This document shows, piece by piece, positions 37,001 to 49,200 of a stretch of 64,000 bases of DNA. A model generated the notes under the pieces. That model was not told where the DNA came from, ran no database searches, and saw nothing but the letters and a program-made list of their open reading frames with translations. The translations under genes and the position numbers were made by a program. The DNA comes from Rhyacichthys aspro. Lineage: Eukaryota > Chordata > Actinopteri > Gobiiformes > Rhyacichthyidae. The stretch spans positions 9,674,256 through 9,738,255 of the forward strand of contig CM072155.1 in NCBI GenBank assembly GCA_036850595.1, given 5' to 3'. Every line of letters starts with the position of its first letter. Positions within the stretch are counted from its first letter, which is position 1.

Positions 37001-40000
37001 ATCCCATTTTTGTGCTGAAATCTGGACCTGTTCTGTTTGTCCTTCTTTAGACCTGCTCCTGCTTTATTACTGGATTAGTTCTTGTTTAGACTTGGTTTAT
37101 CCCTGTTTTGGACAAAATTGAAAGTTGGTTTAGACCTTTTTTAATCCTTGTTTAGACATGGTTTTATCCTGGTTTAGATTTATATATTAATCCAGATTGG
37201 TTCCTGGTTTAAAGCTGCTCATACTTCAGATCCTCCTCTGTCTTTTGTTTTTACTAAATATACATTTTGAAAAGTGGATCGGAGAAGAACAAATTTTGTG
37301 CAGAGAGAGAAGTTGCACAGATTAACGGCAGCAGGAAGCAGTGGTTTGTGTTTGTCTGGCTCGATGCTGTGTGATCGCCGAGGAAGCACAGATGCTACCT
37401 TCTTATCGGCTTGAAACAGATTCTTACCTTTGACTGGCTTTGCGTGCATCAAATTTTTGAGTCTCCGTCTGCTGACAAGAAAAGTTAATGTTGTATCTCG
37501 AATGACATGACTGATCTAGGATTGAACAATGCTTTGGCTCCTACTCTTCCAAAATGAATATATCACATTTATACAAAACATGAATATAAAACTATAAATC
37601 CATGTTTACCCAGTGTCTTCATGCGGACACCAAAAGTTAATGTCTGGAGTCATAAAATTAAAAATTACATTTATATCTTGTTTTATGCAAATTTTTATGG
37701 TGTCAGGTAAAATGGGATAGGATTATGCAGATTACAAAAACAAGAGTCATTTCAAAATAAAGCGGTCTGACCCAACAGAAGCACAGTTCTCCAAACATAG
37801 CTTTACTGGGTTAAATATGATGACAGAAGCAAGTAACAGCCTAAAAACTACACTTTTATTTTCAAAACCTTACCATTTTCCTTTGCTAATGTCAACATAA
37901 CCACCCTGAGTGGAAGTTCATACTCTCACACTACACTGTCTATCCTAAAATGGCTCAAGAAATGAGACCAAACTTGATATTTGTACCTCCATTTTGATTT
38001 CACATCCCTGATCTTCCCTGTTATTCTCGTTGAGTGCCTTGCTAAATCTGTTTTATGGCTCTGTATACGTGCAGATGGTAGTTTCACTGGTGCATGTTGA
38101 GTCCGGTGTATATGGCTGTGTGGAGCTGTAAGAGGGCACCCGCAGCATTAACAGACTGAGAGCTGTGGGAACATGTTACCACCAGTTGGCGTAATGTTCA
38201 GCCAAAAGGACCACACTGGCTTCAGGCTGTAGTTAACACGTCTGCTCCGGCCATAGCTCTCGGTCCCAGACGAGCACACGGCAGATGACAGTATGGTGAC
38301 CCTGAAGGATTTAGTATCAACAAAAATTTAAAACACAGCAAGAAATCTGATTATGCAAAGGACAGGACTATGGCGCCTGACTTTGGGCTGACAGAACACA
38401 GCTACTTCCTGGTTTTGTCTCTACAAATGATAAGGAGACTGAGCCCTTGGGATTAATGAATGTAAATAAATATTAACATATGATATAAATAAATGTTATA
38501 GGATGATATCTTTGATTTACCTAAAGAAAGAGAGACATGACCAAAACCACGGTGTACTGGGATCAGGACAAATCCAAGACTGAAGAAAGAAACTGAGACC
38601 AGTGTAAAATCCATCAGGGAACCGAGTAACATTCAAACAAGTCTATCTCGGACCAATACAAATTTGTGGAGGATTTGGCATTTTATTTTATAGGATATAT
38701 TTTTTGGCCTTTTCACCTTTTTTCGATCGTTACAGTGTAGATGAAAAAAAGGTTTCAAAAAAGCATCTTGGACGTTGGTTTGGAGCGGCAGCCAGTACGA
38801 AATGAAAACACCTTCTCGGCCGTATTTGAAAGTTTGCGTTTTCGAGGAGTGAAAACACTGGCGGCATGTAAACAAGAGGCCAGTCCGTAACAGAGTCATT
38901 CCAGATTGTTGTGTAAACGGCCCCTCAGACCACCTTGTCTTTTCAGAAAGGGCTGTTCCAGTTAAACAAACTAAAAGACTTCCTTTACTGTGATGATAAG
39001 TCCTTTATTAATGAGGCATGGAGGAAATGAGCCATGTTCTTGGTTGCATTAAAGATAGTATGATCTATGATGTTTACAAACCTGATTTTGCGGCTGCTCT
39101 TAAATCTTGAATATATCTTTATATGACCAAGTATACAACTTTTTTTTGTGTAAGAAGAGTCAACCAGATAAAATGTGTTTGGTACCTAGATTAGACTTAT
39201 GGCATCCAATGTCCACTCCATTCTTTTCAAACTCTTTTACAATATTTGCATCAATGGAAGCAAGACAATAGAAAATAGGAAGCAGGATTCATCTTTTTAG
39301 TCCTGTCCAATCAAAATCGAACGCACTCATGTCTTCTTCTTTCAGTAATCTGCCTTATTTGGTTTTGTGTTTGGAGATTTGGTTTTAAAACATTGTAAAA
39401 ATGTGGTATTCATGGCAAAGTGAGGAATCTATCGGAAATTTGGGTGGAATTTTTTATGCATTAAGACTGAAACTATGCTTGACACTAAAATTTACAGTTC
39501 ATGAAAGCTGGCATACTTCTTTGGATGTTAAAGTGTCCAGCAGTATTGACAGCAGACACATCATGCTTTGATATAAACAGTTTTTCTCAGTGTCAAAATC
39601 AGATAAGTCATTTTAAAAAGGTGCATGTAAACAGGTATATAAGCAATACATGCTCATCTTTGGCTTTGTTCAGCACCAAAAAACAAAAAAAAACAAAACA
39701 AAAACGTTATTTTTCTTAGATTCAGGTGTTTGTCTTGGCCTGGCTCCTGTGGTTTTTCCGACTGAAGAAGCAGGAGGTGAACACAGCAAAAGAAAGACGG
39801 GGAAATGTCAGCAGAGATTAACGAAGCACATACCACAGAGGTTACCCTTCAAACGCAAATGAGGAGCAGCCGCCACAGAAACTGAAGACGAGAGACACAC
39901 ACAGACACTGGGCTGTGGGATAAAAGGGCTCAGTTATGTGTTCAGATAGATTATTGTGAATTGTTGTCAGTTTAATAACAAGATGACTAACAAATTTGTC

Positions 40001-43000
40001 AACAAGTTTGTCCTTATCATAAACTGTATCTTGCTTACAAAACCAAAATGCATTTAAAATTGTGTGTTTGCTTATACCAAACTGTTATCATGGAAAATGC
40101 CTAATTTCACACAATTATGTGACGCGTTTTTAAGCATAAGAAATGTGGTTTTGATAAGTGCCACCCACTCTGTTGTCATGTGAAGTGATGCTGACCTAGC
40201 AGTTGTGTCCCAGAAAGCTATTGGCTGCTGGCTACACACAGCGAGTAGAACAACAGTGGCAAAAATATGTAAAAATACCATGTTTATGTGCTTCGATAAC
40301 GCTGATAATATAATGTTTATGGAGCAAACCTCTGACATGACTTTCTCTTGAGTGTAATGACTGGGTTCACAGCGCTCCTATTGGCCTGGCAGACACACTA
40401 CAACAGATGAGCGTTTCAGTGTGAAGACAGAATGTTTGAATTACTCTACGGCCTGCCATCTCAACCCAATTGTGTTTATTACTGTTTATTACATTTTAGA
40501 AACCTCCAACTTAGACTGTGACCGATACATGTATGAGCAGACTACTGTCTTTTCCAATTACCGTCCTGTCTAAGATCATTTCAATAAAAGTATGTTGCTG
40601 GACAGAAACGCTCCAAGAAACTGCAGATAGACTTATTTTGGGCCTAAAAATCTAAAGTGGAAAACCTTAAGAGCACAAAACTGTGGATGAAATATGTATA
40701 GCCTCTAATCCAGTGAATAATATATCAAACATTTGAGTGGCTTTGATGGCCTTGAATAAAAGTAAAAAGCTGCTTTACAGTCTGTGGTCTTAAGAACAGA
40801 CAGAGTTAGGGCTCAGATACAGAATAAGGTCAAAAGCCAGTGCAAACCTTTTAACAGATAAAACCATTTTTATGTAGAACAAAGGCACTAATACATTTAC
40901 TTAATGTGGCTAAAATAAATCTATACTCTGCCCTGGTCCATGGTTTAATGTTGTTGCCAGGATAGAAACAGCTGGAGCATAAATGAGACATTACAGGGAG
41001 TTATAAAGTGTCACCGTAAAAGCACAAAAACATGAAAATGATGTGTTTAATAAGATACATTTGTTTGATGCAAATTAGCCTTGTTCTTTTAGTGTATCTT
41101 GTGCTTTTACCTGTTGTTGTTGTATATAATACTGTATACTACGCTAAAAGTCGGCTGTCTTTTTTACAAAACGTCAACACTGGCATAAAAAGGAGTTGCA
41201 GCAGGTGGAGCATAAATGGGACACGGGATTGGTGAAAGAAACTCCCAACAATATCACAGAGAGGAACATTAAAGGCAAAGTAAGCAACCTACTGTCAACA
41301 CACTAAACGTGGTTACTTCTCTAGAGTCAAAATCAAACTGTTACAGTTTTGTTTGAGTGCTGCAGCAGCTCTTGACTCCCTCTAGTGGAGTCTCCTGCAG
41401 TTGCACTTTTTACTCCTGTTTTTGGCAAACCATGTTATTTCTAAACAAAGAATATTTTTAGTAAAAGTACAATGTTGGATACAAATTATTCCCAGATGGA
41501 TTGGTGATCAGTCAGTGAAGGTTTATACATAAAGTACATATGTTGCAGTGGCTTTTAGGTTGTTGCATTTCAGTAGTATCGGAAAATGACAAAGTGGCCT
41601 GTTTTGAGTCTGTGACCAGGTGGACGTCCCTCTGGAAGCATTAAACATTTAGAGTTTCATTTTATCAGCTATAACAACAAAGCCTGGACAGCATCCTGAT
41701 TCTTTTTCTTTTCTGTACAAATAATTAGTCAATGTGGGTTTGATTTCCTGGGGGCTGGACAAATGGATGCAGAATAAACCAATCAGAGAAACGAACAACC
41801 TGATGTAAGCATCAACGAGATTAGTTTCATCTTTTTATGATTCATCGCATAAAGCCTGCCCCGTTTAGATAAATCATTATGATTGGTCAATGGTGTCGGG
41901 TTCAGGTGAAAAACAGGCTGGCCAGGCTGACAACATGAACAACCAATTTGTTTTGAGCTGTGCACTTTTCCCAGAAGGCCTTTAATGAGCGGCATCCCGA
42001 TCTCCCAAAATGTTTTAAGCCCTATAATTAAATATAGAAAATGTATTTGGAATATGGTGATGCAAAAAATGTCTCACTGAATAATGTGGGCAGTGGTCTG
42101 TCTATAAATATGATATGTCTATGTTCATATTTTAAGTATTGCACTTTGTAAATAATACACCCCATGCATGTGATGATAAAAGATAGTTTTTTATTGTCAA
42201 AACATAATATCCTCATCTTAACCCTTTTTATATTCGCTGAGCTTTTGTAAATAAAACGCCTGCGATTAAAGGCGCAAAAGTATCAAGTAGTGCGAGGATT
42301 TAAAGGCAGCATTAATAGCGACAGCATCAGCGAAAACCGAGTAAATAAAATCTTTCATCGGGCTCCTCACTTGATATTTATACATGCTTCTCTTTGACAA
42401 ACCCAATCCTCCGACTCTAAGGCTTCACACCATCTCTGACCCCGCTGACCCCCACTCCTTCTTCTTCTCCTGTTTTTAGTTGGCTCTTCTTCTCTGCTCA
42501 TTTTTTTGTCGCCTTCGGAGGAATCAGGTTAAAGTAGGACAAAGAAACGGCAGAAGAAAAAGTGCTGAGACGAGGGATCTGCAGTAAAGGAAGAGGAAGA
42601 AGGGAAGGAGTGAGCATGAGGACACTAACAGGGTTCACACATGTTCGGTTTTGACCTGGTTTTTGATAGTATTTCTCATATAATAGAAATTTAATGGAAT
42701 GATAAATAGACTACATTTGCTCTATAGTGCCACTTTGAACTGTGCTATATAATATCTGCTGTATATGCAATTGATTAGATTAAATGACAAATTACTTAAT
42801 ATTTTATTACACATTTCTAAATTGCAGCAGTATATTGTTTATGTTGGATCCATTACAACCATATTTTATTCACTCCCGCAGTCATGGAAATCTGAAAAAA
42901 AAGGAAAAAAAAAAATTGTAATATTTAGTTCTGACCTGTTACTTTACAATATTAGGGTAATATTATTTCATTTGCAGCTCACCATGTTCCTTTTATATCA

Positions 43001-46000
43001 CAGTTTGTGTCAAATGTAGCACCCATTTCAAAGATTTCTCGCAGTTTTGGACGTCTGTGCCTTTCTAGTGTTTCTTTTAGTCCTTTAAATGGAAAGTATG
43101 TGTTTTTTTCTTGTATTTAACTGTTTAATCTCCTAATCGTCTTGTAATAAGACTCATCAGTGAAAAACAAGATCTTGAGACATCATCACAGCTTTAGAAT
43201 CAAGAATTTGAATCGATGGGCCAATAACATTTTCACATTTACGAATGAGGGGCTGTCCCATTGGCTGTTGGTCAACATTGGGCGACAATAATACAGAGAA
43301 AAAGTCAGGTAGTGGCCATTGCTTGTCATTTTTAAGGGTTTTATTTTGGGAGTACCTCAGTGGCTCACTTTATACACAATGTAAAGTGATTCCTGGAATG
43401 GAAAGTTTTATTTTTTATTTTTTTGCTCCACACCACCCCTTGTTTGCCTCCTATTTACTGTCACTGCCCAGTAAAGGCTAGAAATCCCAGAAATATCTGT
43501 TTGCTCAAGAAAAACCATCTGTTTTTTCTTGTTAAACTGTGTAAAACTGTCTTTGCTAGCATTAGTTTGTGTTATTACTTTGTTCATTTCCTTGGTATCT
43601 TTTATATAGCTGCGTTCTTTAGTCCCTTTTTTGTTTTTAATGTTTTGTTTGCCTTTTTTTTCTGACTTACATAGCATTATTAAGTCCATTTTAGATTTTC
43701 AAGTTGAGACACTAAAAACCATTCAACCTTGGAGGTGACATAAACACACATATGGAAAGTAAAATAGTCTGGAACGTAGACGATGCTGGAGGTCTGTAAT
43801 TAACGGCTGCGCGTCTATCAGTTTGTGTCTTACCGTCTCCATCATCGCTGAGGTTTTGGTCGGTGTCCCGTGTCCTGAGACTGGCGACAGAAAACAGGAG
43901 CTGCAGAGTGAGCTGAAGGAGAAACAGGTCACTCTGCGGTAATTAGCGGTAATTAGAGATGTAAAGAGCTGTGTAAGGCGACTCTTATCGGCCTGAGATC
44001 ACAGAGAAGAGCGACAGGAAAAAGGGGAACGTCACTTGGACTCATTTAGATTTTGTAGATTGGCCGTATCTGTCCAAAAAATAATGGCTCTGTTTAAGAA
44101 AACTTGCTCTTTTTAAGTTTTGACTTATCAGTGCATAGACTTGACCTCATAGAGTCTTACATCATGAGGTTTGCTGTGTCGCTGGTGGAGCATAAATGGG
44201 GCACAAGGCGGACTTAGATAGGGCAAGAAAATGAGCAGAAATAAAAAATAACTGGCCTGAGCTCACTCTTTTTGCTGATATTGTGAAGCCCTCGAACATT
44301 TAAATGCATGCTCCTGTTTTTTCCGTGTTTATTTACCTGCATTTTTGTTTTTTATTCCGTGATGATGTAGATAGACTTGAAATATGAATATGCATTGACC
44401 TGAGCTGGAATTTGAACTGAGGCTGCTATGAGCATCTTTACACTTTGCAGTTTCTTACAATAGCGAAAATAGTAATACAAGCAAATAGGCTACATCAGCT
44501 AAAGTCTACAGGCTCCATATCATTGGAGGATAAGGCTGTTTTGCTGGACGTGTATAGTTTTAGGACTTTAAAAGGGGACCATATAATATTTTTAATGTGA
44601 GAAAAAGAACCGTTTAATCACTATATATTTTAACAGGAATTATATATGAACAAAATAGACCTTTATTTATCCAGAATGTTAATAGAATAGAAACAGAAAA
44701 TAATTTTCAGCCCTGCATGTGATGTGAGCTTTGGCCAATCACAGCTTGCATCAGGGAAAAGGAGTGCTACTATTGGTCGACACAGATGTCAATAAGGAAG
44801 TAATAGTCGCCGATAAGACATGGAAAGTGTGTATTTAGCTCTGGATGCGTCAAAACAGGGGTAACTTTCAGCATTTCAATGATGTAATGTTTAATGAGGA
44901 GGAAATAATTGCGGTTCTGACGCTGAAGTTGGACCTAAAAGTTTACGGTAAGCCCTAAATTTCAGTTTGGTGAAATGTATTAGTATTTTCTGGTGGAAAA
45001 AATGGCCCTGTTTTACTTTTTGAGTAAAAGAGAAGCAGGAGAGGTCCCTCTGCTGCTGTTGGGGGTGAGTGGGTCTGAAACAGGTACTGAAGCTTTCAGT
45101 GTCAGGTGATTTTAACTTGCCTGATCACATAAATGAATGGGAAATACAACTGCTTTAGTTGCTGCAGTGTGTCTTTTCATAATGTAGTTTGTGCAATGGT
45201 ATGTTTTGTGACTTATTTCTGACCAAATGGATTAAAAGCACTGGTTAAACTTGTACAAACTTCACAAAGTCACGGCAGACTCCATTGTTCTTCACTAGAC
45301 CTTGAGATATGTGCAGAAATAACACTAATATTCAATAAGTCATGAGTCGGAGCTGAGGGGGAAGGATTTATTTTACTTCTGTATCCGTCTCTTTAACAAA
45401 TCTTTTTCTTGTTCACCGGAGAGAGACACGGCCCACCGTTGTTTGACTTCACCTCTTTTGTCTCGCTGTCGCCCCTTTTGTAAATGTAAGCGCTCTTCTG
45501 TGCATTTTACATCACAATACCTCTTATGCTTCCTATTTCTGGGTATTCAAATGCAATTTTACCTCTCTGTGGCGCTCGGAGCTGGCGACATATAAAATGC
45601 TCCTTGAACTGCCTTAAATATTCTCGCTGTGTGGTATTTTTGATGTCGCATTTGCATTTTTTTCCCCTTCACAGTCGTTTGCATAAAGCTTTCCACCTGG
45701 GACGGACGGAAAAAGCTACTCCAATCTCATGCTATATGAGCAGTCTGAATGAGGAAAATGGACAATATCAGCAGAAAAAAACAGCTGTAAATTACATATA
45801 AAAGAGCCATCCTGATAACATGAATGTGATGCCAGTGAAATGATCCAGTAACCTTGGAGCAGAGGTGAAGAGGTAAAGCAGCCCAAACCTCAACTTGACT
45901 CGAGTGTGAAAAGTAGAAGTTAAAAATCAATGAATAAATGAATGAACATACTAAAATAGGGTCTTAATGTGCAGCCCCTGGATTCACTTTTAGCTGAAAT

Positions 46001-46231
46001 GACTTGATATTGTCTCATTCTTTTTTACAGCGTTGCTTTTATTCATTGAGGTTTTGAGGTGTTCACTGATGCACAGTAACATTTAGCCCAAAAATATAGA
46101 TTCTCTCTCTCATTTCTTCTTATACCAGGGTTCTTACACATTTTCTAAGCTCAAAGTCCAGCACTTTTTAAGCACTTTCAAGTTATTTTTATGTTTTTCA
46201 AGCACCTTAGAACTGGGGTAAATTACATTTT

Positions 46232-46295
<64 letters not shown>

Positions 46296-49200
46296 GAATG
46301 TAGATTTTCTAATTTAAAGCCATTGTGGTATAAAAAAAGACTTAAATTGTTTAAATTGTTGAATACCTTAGAGCACAGACAAGGGATAGTTCACCCAAAA
46401 GTGAAACTTGTGTGATGTTAAAGATGTTAATTTATTAGATGAAGTGTCCCTTTAAGTTTGGTCTCTTTTTACAGAAGGCTGATATCTCAAAAATGAGTCT
46501 TTTTGTTATGATTTTCTTGTTGATTTTGTTTGGGTGCAGTACCAAATCTTTAAGCTTTGAGTCGTCACAAACACGGGACTCTTTATTCTCCCAACATGTG
46601 TTTCTGTTAATCCATGTTTTAGCCATAATTTGTACCTGTATGGCATGTTTTTATTTCTGGTTTGCTCCACCAGAGGGCGCACATCCAAAAACACTGGCAG
46701 ATTACTCTAAAGGCACATGGAGCGGTGTTGTTTTCTTTACGCAAAAACTTTTTTTTTCTAAGAAGAAAATTCCTCTAGTGAGATTGTGAATTATTATTAA
46801 AGCAACACAATGAGAATTTCAAGCACTTTCAAACACTTTATCCAAAATTCAAGGACTTGAAAACACTATATTAAAATTCAAGTATTTTCAAGGATTTCAA
46901 GCAAGTATGAACCCTGTTATAACCTCTAAAGTAACTCTCCTGTCCCGATGACTTATCTCCAGAGATTCGTTGCTGAGGCGCTTTACGGCACTTGAACCGT
47001 TCTGTGCCCCTGAAACCCCCTAAAGTCTGGTTTGTTTGGCTGATGTGAGTACTTCCAGCTTTCAGCTTGGTTGGAAGTAGTGTGTCGTGGAACATAATGG
47101 TTGCTAATGCATACTGCTAATGCTACTTTGATACTACGAGCCGTGTATATGACATGATTTATTCGTCAATTCGTCTCTCGGTCCATTTAAACAATGGCGA
47201 CAAAAGGTTCAGACCCAATCAGACCCAAAATGAATAGCGCTTGGATTACGTTGTCCACAGTAGCATTTGAATGACTGTCCATTGAGCCAGAAATAGTGCA
47301 GAAATAGGCCGATACACAAGACCCTAGCAGAGTTGTTTTTGCTCAAAAATCAGTAAAACGACTCACTGTTTCAGAAGACACGTTTTTTTTCCTTCCAAAC
47401 TTGTCACTTGGATAGTCTCCGCTTGAAAACAAATAACGTATGTAAATAGGGTGCCACTGTCGTTACAACAGTCTATAAAGTAACACAGTTCAAATCTATT
47501 AGAGCTTGTGTAACTTGCTAAAAAACATCTTTGCCTTCTTCTGCGCTCAAAAGCAACAGAAAATACTGTTCAGAAACACCTCACTGAAATATGAAATGCT
47601 TCTATTTCTATGTCGTCATTACATTTAAAGCTCAATGTAAAACAAAGTTGTCTGTTTGAATATGAATTAGGCGATTTCTTACCGTCAGTAGCTGAATTAG
47701 CAAGTCTAATCCACCGCAGGTCCTCTCTGTGTTAGATCCAGGTTACCCTTTGACCAAAACACAATTGTTCTGCAGCAGCTCAGGCTCATTTCAGAGACAC
47801 AGACCCAAGTTTGCATCAGTGTTTCCTCAGCCGCTCACTGACAGCTTTAATCAGCGCCGTTATGGTGGTTTTACAGTGACACTCATTGCTTTGAACAACA
47901 GCAATGAACCAGTCCCGTTCTGTGTTTAAATGACGCTCAGGAAAGAGTCTGTGCAACAAACAGCGTTTACTCTCTTCTGAAAGACCAAATAAGATCCCAA
48001 CCAGGGTTTTCATTTATAAAGGAGTGCATAGGATCTATAATATAGGATGTATGTATGCTCAAAAGCCTGTCCACATTAGGAAAAAGGCCTCAGTTCAAGC
48101 CCTCTTTATTTCTCAATTCAAATAAAGACACAGGGCTTCGTAAAAACATAAGAATATTCAATATTTTTAAGAAATCCTGCCATTGATTGATCAGAGAGCA
48201 GACCACAAATAAACTATGAAGCAGAGTCAGCGCCACTTTTGAAAACAGTAGCGTAAAATAGTGTTCTTTGTGTTTTATACTACTATTGCTTTAAGGTTTA
48301 TGGCCGGAAAAAATGCATTTGTTTGTGATGTTAATGTTCTTATCTAATCTTATAAAGTGAGATGAAAAGGTATCCAGAGCACAACCAGGGATTCAAATAA
48401 TTTGTCAAACATGCTTCAGTTCACAGAAAGTATGGATCACCTTTGTGTCTCCAAAATGTGCCCCAGAGTGGGTAAGAGCTGGTATAGGGTTACACACAAT
48501 TTATAAACCCAACTGTTCTGTGAGAAGTGGGGTTAGCACATTTTTTTAACACTTTTTTAATTGCCCCCTTAAAAAACAAACTTTTTTTTTTTTAACTTGC
48601 CCCAAAAAGATTTTTTTTTTTAAATTACCGACTGTTGTGATCTTGTAATTATCTCTGTCTTTATGATTTTTTTCTCTGTTTCTGACTGGAATAACATATT
48701 ACTTTAATGGCTCAGAGACATTATTGTTGCTACAGTTGTAAAGTCAGCAGATTTATATTTATAGATAATAAGATTTTCAGCATTATATTTCATTCAACAT
48801 CAAAATTATATGAACATTAATGAGTGGGTTTTATTTGGAGAGAAGAAAAGGGTAAAATCTCATACATTGTGCCTTCAAACTGAAAACTGTTTTTTGTTTT
48901 GGTGACAGTGCTTTGTTATTGAAGACACACACTTCTCTGTTTCATGAATGGAACATAAAACAGAAGTGGACTGTGACCGAGTTGACCCTTTCCAAACATC
49001 CCACTCTTCTACATTAATCTCAGAGCCAAGGCCCCACTGTTGAGCACCAGTACTTCACTAATTGAGCTTTAGCGTGAGGCGGTTTTACGGACGGGTGCAT
49101 CAGCGATCCTCTCTGGGACCGGAGCGCTGAGAGACGCATTAACAGACTCCAGCCTGAAAAACAAACCTTCTCCAAAATAGACGTGTCGCTCTCGGTTGCT

